Notes under the pieces: generated by a model
Database searches by the model: none
Told to the model about the DNA's origin: nothing
Seen by the model: the letters and a program-made list of their open reading frames with translations, nothing else
Origin: Strigamia acuminata
Lineage: Eukaryota; Arthropoda; Chilopoda; Geophilomorpha; Linotaeniidae
Assembly: GCA_949358305.1 (NCBI GenBank)
Contig: OX442314.1
Location: 54,321,369 to 54,385,368 of the forward strand
Direction: 5' to 3'
DNA: 64,000 nt
Position numbers and translations under genes: made by a program
Shown here: positions 20,795 to 30,937 of the stretch, piece after piece
How the letters are laid out: every line of letters begins with the position of its first letter
How positions within the stretch are numbered: position 1 is the first letter of the stretch

Positions 20795-23700
20795 GCCATG
20801 GCGAGTTTAATCTCTGCCATCTGCTTCATTATCGCGTCAAACTTAGCGTCTTCTTTCGCTGTTCTTGGGCACTCATTGGAATAGTGACCCGGTTGGTTAC
20901 ACTTAAAACAACGAATATTTGATTTGTCTCTTGGGGCTTCAATCGATTTCTTTTTTTCAGGGTCTACTTTCGACGGTGGCGTGTAATTTTTTCGAAAATA
21001 CTTCGGAATTCGGCCGGCATTTGGTTTTAACCTGGCGCGAAATTCTTCTACCGCTCTATCTCGATGGATGAGATGTACTAGCGGTCCTTCCTCATCGCAA
21101 CCCGTTGATAAGGTATCGCGATAGCTTCGTATTTCTTCGTCCGTCGAATAATCGTCTTTTTCTTCTTTTTCGTCTGATTTTCCGACATTTTGTTCGGCTT
21201 CCTCCCCCTCCTTGACCTCCTCCAGTGTCGCTTGCATGGCTGACGCTGTCGGTGCCTTTTTAGGGGCGGCCAATGGGTTGGAAGGCAGCGTGGATGTCAG
21301 TTTATTTTTTATTTGTAAACCAACGCTAGCTTCTGCCAGCTCCATTATACCGCTAAGATATTCAGTAGGGCGCATGATTTTGTCTGTCGCCCCATATCTT
21401 TCCGCACTCAACTTGAGACGTTTAGCGGTTGCTGCTTTCTCCGCTTCTGGTAAAGCGGAATAATATCTCTTCTCGATATCTATCGTGTTCTCGAACAGGA
21501 AGGCGCTCATTTCTTCGTAGCTGCCTCCTGTCGGTGCCCTTTCTTCAAGTAGCACCCGTTGCGAGTATTCCGACAAACCGCCGAGAAAGAAAAGGTTGAA
21601 TCCCGTGGCATGAAATTCCATCGGGGCCTTTTCGAACAACAATCTGGCGCGAATGTCGTAATCCATTATGGTTTCACCAGGCATCTGGCGAAGACCTCGC
21701 ATCTTTCGGCTCACCTCTTCGGGTGTCTCGCCGTAGCGCAGGTCGAATCTCATTAAAAAGTCGTCCCAATTGACGCCTTTCAATCCTTGGTACCACTCAC
21801 GTGCCGAGCCTGTCATTAGCTCGACAATACCGTGGGTGAGCATGTCTCCTACGGTGGCTTTAGTGGCAGTCTTAATCCGAATTACTTCGTCAAGGAAGCG
21901 ATCTCCCGCTTTCCATGACCCGTCGAAACGGTTCTGAATATAAAATTGCCACCTAATATTCCCGGTAACACTCATGGTGTCACGTCGGGAGACAGCGTAT
22001 TTTTTCTTTACGCGGTCACCAGTGTTACGATTACGATCATTTCGTTTGCTCAGATCGATTCCTTCGGCTTTTAACGAGCCAAGCAGGGCTCTTCCAAGCT
22101 CTCCCATCGTATACTGCCGACCCGTCGAATCGGTAAACGCGCTTTGTCGGGGAAGGTCCTGAAACTCCTCCCGTCGGTGGTCGCTATTTTCCGATCGACG
22201 TCGTTTCTCTCTATCGCGCGGAGAGTTGGATCTCTTCCGGCGATTACTTGACTTATCATTTCGTCTGTCGTCGTTGGACGAGGGGTCGGAGCTGGGGTCG
22301 GGAGACGGTGAGCGGCGTGGCGGGTTGCGCCGTGAAGAGTTTGACTCTTTCCGGCCCCTACGACGGTCGTCACGTTCCCTTTCCCTGCGTTCATCGCGTT
22401 CTCTTTCCCTTCGTCTTTCTCCGGAACCTCTCTCCGAATCGTGATGACTGGGTGCATTCGACTCCAGTTCATCCGACGACGAATCACTGTTTCCGTAGTG
22501 ATACTGTTGCTGTCCTCTTTCGCGTTGACGTTCCTCTCGTGACGATGTGCGGTCTTCGGAATGTTTTCTCGAAGGTCCGTCGTCTTTGAGGATGGGCACC
22601 GGCTGTGGCCAGTCGCTACCCCGCGGGTCGTCGCGTTGTCGGCTCGTGTGAGTCTGTTCTTCGTTACGACGCGCGTTGTTCGCATTTATTAATCGGTTGA
22701 TAGCGTTGTTAGTGTTATCGTCTAACGCCATCATGCGAGGTCGAACGCGTTGTTCGGTCGAGACTTCCCGTTTGCGTGGAGTGACTGGCACTTCCTTTTT
22801 TCGCTCGGGTTTGGGGCTGACCTTCGGCGTGCGCTTCGGGTCGCCTTCTACGCTCTCGTCGGACAATTCGGACGAGCTAACTTCTGGCTTGCGAACGGAT
22901 TTTGGTTTGTCTCGTTGCAGCCTAGTCATGAAAGCTTGTTCAGCTTCTTGTTGAGAACGGAATGCATAACGATGTGCATGTAAGGCTCGATCAACTATTT
23001 CGACTTCTTCTGGAGTAGTCGGAACGCGCTGGGATTTGCCGTACTCGAGAGCTCGCGCTTCTCTTTCCGCCAGCTTCCGCTTTCTCTCGCGGATGGCTTG
23101 TCGGGCCTCATTCTCGGCATCCGCTTCGAATTGAGCGGAGTCTACCATTTGTTGAGCGTATGCGCCTTCAACAACGGTGATTTCCGGGGATAACCTGTGC
23201 GCTCTTAAAGCTGCACGTACGATTTGTAATGTTTCGTACACAGTTATTTTTCCCGTTGGCAGAGTGTATCGTACACCTTCTGCCTGTGCCAACTGCATCG
23301 TGTCAACCAATGTGGCCGAGACGCTGTAAGGCTGGCTCGGAACACGCTCAGTTTTTGACGCATTGGACTTGTGTCCTTCGGACCTGACCGAAGCTGGGCG
23401 GCTTTGCGTAATTGGCGTGTTTAGTGCCGAATTAGCTGTCGTGTTTGAGGCCGTCTTTTGTATCGGAGACGCCGCTTTCGGACTGCCCACCTCGGTGTCG
23501 TGCGTTAGACGAGGCGATGGGTTACGGGATAAAACCTCGTTTCCGCTCGTCTCGCCGTCACGGTTAGAACGCGGCAGTTTGGAGTGAGATTGCTCTTCAC
23601 CCCGCTCTGTCTCGTCCAATCGCTGCCTCGTCTCGGAACGAGACGGGTGCGATGCCTCTGATGCGCTTCTGCGATCGGGTTTAGGCTTGCGCCGTTTTTG

Positions 23701-23829
23701 CCTCGCTTCGTGCGCTGAGGCTTTGGGTAAGGGACCTCCAGATCGCAAGTGATAGTCGGCGCCTTTACGACTGCCGGCTCTCTTGTTCGCGTCGGAGTCG
23801 GAATCCGTTACTCGGATATTGTCTGCCAT
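20749..23829 (-). CDS. Element B Gag
   Basis: 1026 residues from the ATG at 23829 (a longer frame with a TTG start exists but the ATG is preferred because Gag A and C also start at an ATG in this position). N-terminal low-complexity region, a charged helical stretch, a long Arg/Ser/Asp/Glu-rich segment with RERERDERRERERDDRRRGR-like runs, then a Ty3-type capsid (NIRWQFYIQNRFDGSWKAGD, SAREWYQGL, MRFDLRYGETPEE, MRGLRQMPGE). It ends with one zinc knuckle, CFKCNQPGHYSNEC. The knuckle binds element RNA and the capsid forms the particle. The RS/RE-rich insert makes this Gag about twice the usual size and is shared in kind by A and C. Confidence 0.93.
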   Translation of the reverse strand: MADNIRVTDSDSDANKRAGSRKGADYHLRSGGPLPKASAHEARQKRRKPKPDRRSASEASHPSRSETRQRLDETERGEEQSHSKLPRSNRDGETSGNEVLSRNPSPRLTHDTEVGSPKAASPIQKTASNTTANSALNTPITQSRPASVRSEGHKSNASKTERVPSQPYSVSATLVDTMQLAQAEGVRYTLPTGKITVYETLQIVRAALRAHRLSPEITVVEGAYAQQMVDSAQFEADAENEARQAIRERKRKLAEREARALEYGKSQRVPTTPEEVEIVDRALHAHRYAFRSQQEAEQAFMTRLQRDKPKSVRKPEVSSSELSDESVEGDPKRTPKVSPKPERKKEVPVTPRKREVSTEQRVRPRMMALDDNTNNAINRLINANNARRNEEQTHTSRQRDDPRGSDWPQPVPILKDDGPSRKHSEDRTSSREERQRERGQQQYHYGNSDSSSDELESNAPSHHDSERGSGERRRERERDERRERERDDRRRGRKESNSSRRNPPRRSPSPDPSSDPSSNDDRRNDKSSNRRKRSNSPRDREKRRRSENSDHRREEFQDLPRQSAFTDSTGRQYTMGELGRALLGSLKAEGIDLSKRNDRNRNTGDRVKKKYAVSRRDTMSVTGNIRWQFYIQNRFDGSWKAGDRFLDEVIRIKTATKATVGDMLTHGIVELMTGSAREWYQGLKGVNWDDFLMRFDLRYGETPEEVSRKMRGLRQMPGETIMDYDIRARLLFEKAPMEFHATGFNLFFLGGLSEYSQRVLLEERAPTGGSYEEMSAFLFENTIDIEKRYYSALPEAEKAATAKRLKLSAERYGATDKIMRPTEYLSGIMELAEASVGLQIKNKLTSTLPSNPLAAPKKAPTASAMQATLEEVKEGEEAEQNVGKSDEKEEKDDYSTDEEIRSYRDTLSTGCDEEGPLVHLIHRDRAVEEFRARLKPNAGRIPKYFRKNYTPPSKVDPEKKKSIEAPRDKSNIRCFKCNQPGHYSNECPRTAKEDAKFDAIMKQMAEIKLAMAKNESKNESAQAAKK

Positions 23830-23877
23830 TTTTGGGTATGAAAATGATCTCAAGTTCTATTCGAGTCGTTTAAATCG

Positions 23878-23895
23878 ATCCCGGACAGGCCCCCA
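23878..23895 (-). promoter_or_regulatory. Primer binding site of element B, tRNA-Pro-like
   Basis: The minus strand reads TGGGGGCCTGTCCGGGAT two bases inside the LTR, as in element A. Confidence 0.8.
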
Positions 23896-23897
23896 CG

Positions 23898-24893
23898 TGT
23901 CGCGCTCAACTCGGTCTGTCGCTGATACGTGGTATGAGTCACTCTCTGATCTCGCAATACCGCTTTACTCAAGCGGTTACCCAAATAATGTAACACGGCA
24001 AGACAATGTAAAAGGTAAATATAATAAATGTATTTATTATACGGGAATATACAGTTAAAAGGGAATAAAATATGTAAGGGAATAAAAAGGTAAAAGGAAA
24101 GGGGTGTGAAGTTGGCGGGAAACTGGTCGAGGTCGTCCTTTGTCGCTGTGGATCCAAGATGGCGTCCGCGTGGCAACGTGGTGTCGTCTTGGGCCGGCGT
24201 GGCAATGAATGGCGTCCTCGTCTCACGTTTCTCGTTCGGTCCTTCGGGCTCACGCTGGTCGGGCGCGAGTGAATGCCTGAAAGGTCTTACTTCTGGTCTG
24301 TTGTCTAGGTTTAGGGTTTTTTGTAGGTGTCCGGCGATCACACAGCGGCGGACGCTTGGTGGTTCCCGGCGATACACACAGCGGCGGGAACGCTCGTCGT
24401 GGTTACTGCAATTTAGGCTTGTGCGACCGTTTGTCTGCACAACTCGCTAAATTGGAGTAGGTTTACTATTTCTAGCTGGCTTGCTAAAATAGTGTGGTAA
24501 TCTTGTTTCGCAGGTTACTCTGCGGAGGTTAACACAAATCAATCGTACTCACGTTGAAAGTCCCTTGTCCTAGGTCACTCCTGAAGTCTTTGTACTTAGG
24601 CTTGATCGTTTTAGGACGTTTGGCTTTTACGTGTATCTTGGTTGATTTTTGTGTTGGTTCTCCCCGCTCAGTGCAAGGCGAATTCCTTTGCACAAAGCGG
24701 GGGGTGACAGGTGACTAAAGCCACCCAATAGTGGAGAAGACGAATCTCCCCCACTCCCCCAGGGCAGACGCCCGTCCATTGACTGGATGTCAATGCTCTG
24801 AGGGAAGGGAGGCGCGCGTGCGACTCCCCTTCTTTACCCGTATGTAGGCCACGAGAGAAACTCTTCGTGCCCCACCCCAGTCGGGTCACCACA
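23898..24893 (-). repeat. 5' LTR of element B (996 bp)
   Basis: Same ends and, by eye, same sequence as 11372-12367. It would drive transcription of gag-pol toward lower coordinates. The conserved GACGCCATCTTGGA motif lies at 24166-24153 on the minus strand. Confidence 0.95.
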
Positions 24894-25278
24894 AGAAATT
24901 CTACATAAGTGTGTGCGCTGCAGGACAGTCCAGGGGAAGCTAGCCAAAGAAAAATGGGGTTTAATGCCACTAAATCGAATTACACCATGCGAACCGTTCG
25001 AGATTTGTGGTGTAGATTTCACAGGACCATTGTATGACAAGCAAGGAGTAAAGGTTTACATTGCTTTGTTCACATGTGCTGTCACTAGAGCCACACACCT
25101 GGAATTGGTCTCTAATTTGTCGACTGATAGATTTATCGATTCAATGAAAAGATTCATCTGTAGAAGAGAGATTCCAACAACTGTGTATTCGAACAATGCA
25201 AAAATCTACAAACGAGCAGAGAAAGAACTAAACATTTTTAGACAATTTATTACAGGAAGATTTTCAAGGATTTTTGAC
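24894..25278 (+). pseudogene. BEL/Pao element 1, integrase core part
   Basis: Continues the frame broken at 11371: ILHKCVRCR (zinc cysteines), then CEPFEICGVDFTGPLYD, with the first catalytic Asp in VDFTGP, IALFTCAVTRATHLELV, and TVYSNNAKIYKRAEKEL, where the usual D of S-D-N is N. The frame ends at 25278, where a copia LTR begins after TTGAC, and continues at 42940. The Asp-to-Asn change and the multiple insertions make this copy dead. Confidence 0.88.
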
Positions 25279-25494
25279 TGTTGTATTTATGAATGTTATA
25301 TTCCTGTCCGCCAGGTGTCTTTGTCACCTGTGCATCTGTCTTTGGCACTGACCAATCAGTGACCTGAATTGTATTCTGTGCTCCGCGCACTTTTACACAT
25401 CTGTTTAAGATTAAAATCATCATTGTTAATATTTCACCCAAAAAGCCACGCGTCTCTACTTTGTGTCTCCAACTGAAAGAACCTAAAAACTACA
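25279..25494 (+). repeat. Copia 5' LTR (216 bp)
   Basis: Begins TGTTGTATTT, ends AAACTACA; preceded by TTGAC. Same as the copy at 42719 by eye. Confidence 0.95.
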
Positions 25495-25508
25495 GGTTAT
25501 GGGCCCAG
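25495..25508 (+). promoter_or_regulatory. Copia primer site, initiator tRNA-Met anticodon arm
   Basis: GGTTATGGGCCCAG directly follows the LTR. It is complementary to the anticodon stem-loop of initiator tRNA-Met, the internal-fragment priming known from Drosophila copia. Confidence 0.85.
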
Positions 25509-25615
25509 AACTCTTATAACTGCGCACAAAAACGAGATCTTGCAGAACGAAACGATTGAGAAGAAATTGAAAAGTTTTCAACACGTAAATCGATTTCAAA
25601 TAAGAATCTTGAAAA

Positions 25616-26863
25616 ATGACGACAGCGAAAGAAAGTTCGGGAAGAATCGAGGCACTAGGAAAAGAAAATTTCGACGTTTGGAAGATCCAGATGGAAGCAA
25701 TCTTGGGTCACCGAGACCTCCTCGCACACGCGGAAGGGACATCAAAGCGACCAGAAACCATCGAGGGCAACGCGAAACGAATGAAGGAGATCGAAATTTG
25801 GGAGAAAAGTGATCGAACGGCCAAGTACAATATCTTGCTGAATATAAAGCAATCAGAACTCCGAATGACTAAAAATTGCGGCACCGCAAACGAATTGGGG
25901 AAGAAGCTGCACAGTGTTTTTCAATCGAGAGGGCCGGCGAAAAAATCCACGCTGTTAAAACGACTGGCGACGTACAAAATGGCCGAAGGTGAAAACGTGG
26001 AAAACCACCTAAAAGACTTTTTCGAGGTGGTGGACAAGTTACTGGACATGGACTTCAAAATCCCCGAGGATCTTACGTCGATATTATTGCTGCTAAGTTT
26101 ACCAAAATCATATGAAAACTTTCGATGCGCGATGGAGTCTCGAGACGAGTTGCCGTCGCTGGAAATTTTGGAGAGCAAAATAAAAGACGAATCGATCGCT
26201 CGAGGAAAGAGAAAAGAAGACGTGTCCGACGCGATGATGGCGAAAAAGTCATTCCAGAGGCGAGGTCAGTCGAAGAAAAATAACGACGAAAAATTCAATT
26301 CTGGTGAGAAGTCGACTTTCAAATTTAAATGTCACGGCTGCGGAAAACTTGGCCACAAAATCGCGGATTGTTGGAGCAAGAATAAGAAAGAAACTGCGTC
26401 GAGAGCCGAAAAATTTAAACACGACGCGTATTGTTGTGAATGGATGGAAACGGCGATGAAATGTGAAGCGCCAAAATCAAGAAAATGGTGTTTAGACAGC
26501 GGCGCCAGTTCTCACATGTGCTCGGACGAATCGACATTCACGAACATTAAAACTTTGGAGAACCAAAAATTGAATTTGGCCAGCAATGCGAGCACGAAAA
26601 TTGACGGGAAAGGAACAGTAAAAATTGTAATTGGTTCTGAAGATGACGATTTGCATTTGAAGTTGGAAGAAACGTTGCTGGTACGTGATTTGCGAACGAA
26701 TCTAATGTCCGTCGGAAAGATAACCGACCGAGGCGACAAAGTTGTTTTCGAGAAGAAGACTGCAGAAGTTATAAAACCAAATGGAGAAGTCTCTTTCACC
26801 GCGGAGAAACGAAACGGCCTATACTACATCGTCGACAAGAGCGAAGGAGCCGCGATAGCAGAC
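25616..26863 (+). pseudogene. Copia Gag-protease part of the polyprotein, interrupted
   Basis: Opens at ATG 25616. It encodes a copia-type Gag (LGKENFDVWKIQMEAILGH, then the UBN2-like helical region to about residue 210), a CX2CX4HX4C knuckle (CHGCGKLGHKIADC, near 26330), and a protease with WCLDSGASSHMCS (near 26490). The last codon before element C is GAC at 26861-26863. The same frame continues after the AGAC duplication at 39740, so the polyprotein was continuous before C landed. Up to this point I see no lesion. Confidence 0.92.
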
Positions 26864-27684
26864 TGTGGTGACCCAGTTGGATAAGTGTCCCCCCAGGGCG
26901 GATACTTGTCCTATGAGTCACTATGATTAAAGAGTCGTTCCCCCCCGAGTTGGCTCCGCCTCCCCATGGTAGGTGTGTGCCCCGAGGGGGAGGAAGCGGC
27001 TGGTGGTCAGCCCCCATTGGTTGATCGCCGGCCCTTCACCCCACTGCATAAAAGGCTGTGTTTCCCGCCTAAAGAGAGAACTTACACAAACGACACCAAG
27101 AACACAGCAACTACCTCACCGTCAGGCCAACTTCAACTACAAGTTAGGATTGATCGAGGATCGCTGAGTAAAGTGCAAACTGTAACTCTCACGAAGTCAC
27201 TTGCGAGCTATTCCTGCGAAAGCACGAGAATAGCCCTTGTGAAATCACCCAGAATAATCGCCCAGACGATTATTCGCCGAAGTAAGTGTCCGAGTGCTTT
27301 GTAGGGAACCCCAAAGTTCCTAGACGAGGCCTCTGCGACGCTAAACCAAACCCTAGACAACAGGCACGGATAGAAGACTCGAAAGAGCATTCCACCGCGT
27401 CCGTGAAGACGAATCCGTGACGAATTAACGACAACTCGAGACGCCGCCTTTGTTCCGCCGACCACGCGGAATCGACGACGCCATCTTGAGAAATCCTTTG
27501 TTCGACGCTGACCACGTCGACTCTAGAATTATTACTGAGTGTATTTTAAAGGCATAAAGCCTGGTGAATAAATTACCTGTTTATTTACATACATTTGGTA
27601 TTCATTTGGGTATTTACATAATTGATCACAGGTAAAGTATTACACGTTAGCGCTATTTAAACCTATACCAAGTAGGACGCGACA
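26864..27684 (+). repeat. 5' LTR of element C (821 bp)
   Basis: Ends TGTGGTGACCC...GCGACA. A TATA-like GCATAAAAG lies at 27046, a GCCATCTTGA motif at 27480, and AATAAA at 27567, which fits a U3-R-U5 layout. Confidence 0.95.
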
Positions 27685-27686
27685 CG

Positions 27687-27704
27687 TGGGGGCCCGTCCG
27701 GGAT
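27687..27704 (+). promoter_or_regulatory. Primer binding site of element C, tRNA-Pro-like
   Basis: TGGGGGCCCGTCCGGGAT two bases after the LTR; by recollection one mismatch to the complement of tRNA-Pro. Confidence 0.82.
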
Positions 27705-27778
27705 TTAGAAATAAATCTCAAATCTGAACTTGTGATCTCTCAATAAGATAACCCAAATCGTAGAATTACCGAAAGAAA

Positions 27779-30700
27779 ATGTCAGACAAAGACGAGCAAT
27801 CCACGTCTGAAACCGAGCAGAGAATGCCCGAGAAGGGAAAAAGGACCTCCGACTACCACCTGAGATCGGATGGTCCCGTCCCTGAAATGTCCGCAAAGGC
27901 GAAAGCCCGAGCGAATAAAAGGAGAGCGAAGGCGCAGAAAGAGGAGCAAGCTGCATCGCTCGCGGCCCTAGACGGGCCAGAGCGAGAGCGGGTTCCCTTG
28001 AATATGCAACCCTTCGAAGATACCGATCCGGAAGCCATAGAAAATCGAGAAGAAATTCGCGAGATATCACCAGGACGAGTATCGATATTGATGACCGAGG
28101 AGACGGATGAAGCTCCGAAAAGAACGGTCACGATCGGCACAGACCCATCGCCACCAACGGCTCAGACGTCCGTAAAACAAACCCCACGGAAAAACGACGG
28201 CGGGACCCCGATAACCCCCCGAGTTACGGCGAGTCCTGCAGTTGTTTCCTTCGAAGTATCTCACCTAATTCGGTTGACGCAGCAAGCTGCCCAGCTAAAA
28301 GCGATGATAGACATTCCAGTAGGAACGTCAGTCTGGGAATCGATTACCCTACTCACTGACGCTATCTGTGCGGCACAAGCCCCGACGCCGGTCGCAAGAC
28401 CAGCAGCGGAGACGCCCATGCCCCAGGTAACGCCCAGTGACACCGGAGGTTTCGCGCCAGACCCCAACCGAACACTTCACGAATCCAGAGAGAAGGCCCG
28501 CGAGGAAGCCAGACAAGAAGCGACTAGTCGCCAACGAAGGCTGAGCGCAGAGCGGCGAGAACTCTGGAAGGAAGAGGAAGAAAGGGAGCAACGCGAGAGA
28601 AGAACCACCGAGAGAACAGAGAAACTGGTCCAAAAAATGAGGGAAGAACGAGAAGCTAAAATTCGAAAAGAATGGAACGCAACAGTAGAAGGGCGACATC
28701 GAGAAGCTCAAGAGTACGAGGACCAATTTCAAGCGCTAATAGCTCAAAGAAAAACAGAAAAACTACAAATGTTGCGAAAAGAGGCCATTCTACAACATCA
28801 GAAATGGGAAGAACAACATCGCGAGAGGTTGAGAGAAGAGGAAGCCAGAAAAGAAAAAGAACAGTTTCTGAAAGAGAAAGAAGAGTGGGATCGAGTCAGA
28901 TGGACCGAAGAGTACAAAGCGAAGAAACAAGCTATAATAGATGAGCAAAAAAGATGGGAAGCCGAAAACTGGGAGAAGGAGACAGAAAAGTTCCAGAAAG
29001 AGTACGCACAAGACGTCTCGGACAGGAAGAAAAATGAAGAAAACCTGAAACGGAAACCAGAACCCCCCAGCGGCTCTGATACCGACACAGGAGAAGGTGC
29101 AACAAAGCCGGCAAAAACGGCGAAAAGGGGGAAATCTCAAAAGAGAGACGAGTCGGTCCCAAAAACAAAGGACCGTCACCCCTCAAAAAGATCCGAGACG
29201 GGAGCAGCCATCGACGCGTTACTCGAAAAGAAAAACGCAAATAAAAATCGGGAACGCCCCGAAAGCGAGGAAAACAGATGGCATTCTTTTTACGAGAACA
29301 ACGACGGAGGGGAGCCGCCGCCATCCGGAGGCTCGAAACAGAAGAAGGCTGGCGGAGAGACCCCACCGAGAGGGCCGAGGTTTCACCCCCAAGGAGATCC
29401 CTCCGAGCCCTCCGATTCGTCGGACGACGACCATCCGAGTCGACCGTCTACAGGGAGGAGTCAAGAAGACAGCGATGGGCACCGGTCGAACCGGCCGAAT
29501 GCTTCAGACCGCTCCTCCCGGAGCTCCAACCCTCGTTCGGAGGAAGGGAACTTTCAGGACTCATCTGGCCGACATTACACGATGTCTGAGCTAGGCCGAG
29601 CCCTGCTGAACTCTTTCAGAAGAGAAGGAATCGATCTAGGCCATCCAGGCGACGAACATAATCGCGCTGGAGAAAGGGTTAAGCGTAAATATGGCGTACG
29701 AAACGAACCAAGCAGCGAAGCCACGGGTAACATCCGTTGGCAACACTACATACAAACACGATTCGACGGTTCGTGGAAGGCCGGAGACCGCTTCCTAGAC
29801 GAAGTAATGCGTATCAAGAAAGCGACAAAAGCCACCGTCGCCGACATGCTAACCCACGGTCTAGTGGAGCTAACCACGGGGTCAGCTCGAGAATGGTATC
29901 AGGGACTGAAAAACCCAACCTGGGACGATTTTCTCGTCCGTTTCGATCTCCGATACGGCGAGACTCCAGACGAGATCAGTAACAAATTACGTGGTCTACG
30001 GCAAGCCCCAGGAGAAACATTAGCCGACTACGACGCCCGAGCGAAACTCCTGTTTGCAAGAGCGCCGTACGAAATAAACCCCGCTGGTTTTACGATGATC
30101 TTTTACGGAGGATTATCGGCCCACTCGCAAAGAATTCTGCTAGACATGCGTGCACCCCGCACTGGCGATTACCAAGATGTCAGTAACTATCTTCTAACAA
30201 ACACGTTAGAAATAGAACAGCGGTATTACGCCACTCTGCCCCCGGAGGAAGCTGACGCGCACGAGAAACGGTTGCAGACGAGCGCCGAACGTCACAAGAC
30301 CTCAGAGAAATTAATGAGGCCAAGTGAATATTTGAGCGGCATAATGAGTCTCACCGAAGCATCCTTCGGACGAATGCTGACGCCTAAAGCAGGCAGTATT
30401 CTTCCAGCCAACCCGATAGCTGCCCCAAAGAAAGCACCGGCAGCAACGGCGATGCAGGTGACCTCGACGGACTCCACCCAGATGGAGAAAGTCGAAGAGA
30501 CAACACCTCTCGCCACGGCTAAAGAAGAGGAGCCAGCATCAAGCGACGAGGAAGCCCTAAATGAGCACCTCGAAAACTTGTCGACGGGATGCGACGATCA
30601 AGGTCCCTATTTGCACCATGCACACCGGGCCTTAGCAATCGCACAATTCAGAGCACACGTGCAGGCAACAAAAGCGAGAGGGGCATTGGGAGGAAAAAGA

Positions 30701-30919
30701 CGATTCCCGACGCCCTTCGTCCCGAAAAAACCGGGATTCACTCCCACAGGGGATAAAAGTAACATCAAATGTTACAGCTGCGGAGAATACGGTCACTACT
30801 CAGATAAATGTGAGAAAACCGTCAAAGAAAAGGACATCATGCAAACCATGATGAAAATGATGATGGAGTTAAGAACTGATCTGGCAAAAAACTTCCAAGC
30901 GCAGGCGTCGCCGAAATAA
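27779..30919 (+). CDS. Element C Gag, full length
   Basis: 1046 residues from the first ATG after the primer site. A variable N-terminus is followed by a long charged segment rich in E, R and K (about residues 230-430, likely coiled coil) and a Ser/Pro/Asp-rich linker. Next comes a Ty3-type capsid with NIRWQHYIQTRFDGSWKAGD, SAREWYQGL and VRFDLRYGETPDE (about 640-780). One CX2CX4HX4C knuckle, CYSCGEYGHYSDKC, lies at about 998-1011. The stop (TAA at 30917) lies in the loop of the frameshift stem. It is the structural protein of the particle and the N-terminal part of a Gag-Pol fusion. Element A carries the same protein minus 138 capsid residues. Confidence 0.95.
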   Translation: MSDKDEQSTSETEQRMPEKGKRTSDYHLRSDGPVPEMSAKAKARANKRRAKAQKEEQAASLAALDGPERERVPLNMQPFEDTDPEAIENREEIREISPGRVSILMTEETDEAPKRTVTIGTDPSPPTAQTSVKQTPRKNDGGTPITPRVTASPAVVSFEVSHLIRLTQQAAQLKAMIDIPVGTSVWESITLLTDAICAAQAPTPVARPAAETPMPQVTPSDTGGFAPDPNRTLHESREKAREEARQEATSRQRRLSAERRELWKEEEEREQRERRTTERTEKLVQKMREEREAKIRKEWNATVEGRHREAQEYEDQFQALIAQRKTEKLQMLRKEAILQHQKWEEQHRERLREEEARKEKEQFLKEKEEWDRVRWTEEYKAKKQAIIDEQKRWEAENWEKETEKFQKEYAQDVSDRKKNEENLKRKPEPPSGSDTDTGEGATKPAKTAKRGKSQKRDESVPKTKDRHPSKRSETGAAIDALLEKKNANKNRERPESEENRWHSFYENNDGGEPPPSGGSKQKKAGGETPPRGPRFHPQGDPSEPSDSSDDDHPSRPSTGRSQEDSDGHRSNRPNASDRSSRSSNPRSEEGNFQDSSGRHYTMSELGRALLNSFRREGIDLGHPGDEHNRAGERVKRKYGVRNEPSSEATGNIRWQHYIQTRFDGSWKAGDRFLDEVMRIKKATKATVADMLTHGLVELTTGSAREWYQGLKNPTWDDFLVRFDLRYGETPDEISNKLRGLRQAPGETLADYDARAKLLFARAPYEINPAGFTMIFYGGLSAHSQRILLDMRAPRTGDYQDVSNYLLTNTLEIEQRYYATLPPEEADAHEKRLQTSAERHKTSEKLMRPSEYLSGIMSLTEASFGRMLTPKAGSILPANPIAAPKKAPAATAMQVTSTDSTQMEKVEETTPLATAKEEEPASSDEEALNEHLENLSTGCDDQGPYLHHAHRALAIAQFRAHVQATKARGALGGKRRFPTPFVPKKPGFTPTGDKSNIKCYSCGEYGHYSDKCEKTVKEKDIMQTMMKMMMELRTDLAKNFQAQASPK

Positions 30920-30937
30920 ATTCAGCTTCGTCTGCGC
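30886..30937 (+). promoter_or_regulatory. gag/pol -1 frameshift signal of element C
   Basis: A AAA AAC at 30886-30892 in the Gag frame, spacer 30893-30898, stem arm GCGCAGGCG 30899-30907, 21-nt loop, arm CGTCTGCGC 30929-30937. The pol frame is -1 to gag and has no stop from the heptamer onward. Confidence 0.87.

Larger units (their letters stand above)
11372..24893 (-). mobile_element. Ty3/Gypsy element B, complete (13.5 kb)
   Basis: Two 996-bp LTRs (11372-12367 and 23898-24893) look identical and are flanked by the 4-bp duplication AGAA. On the minus strand the internal order is primer site, gag, -1 frameshift, pol, spliced ORF3, polypurine tract. All long frames are open. It sits inside a BEL/Pao integrase. 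It is related to A and C but is a distinct family with different LTRs and diverged proteins. Confidence 0.95.

Noticed and set aside
24894-25362. A complete integrase gene
   Set aside because: The frame runs past 25278 only by chance into the copia LTR; the BEL sequence resumes at 42940.
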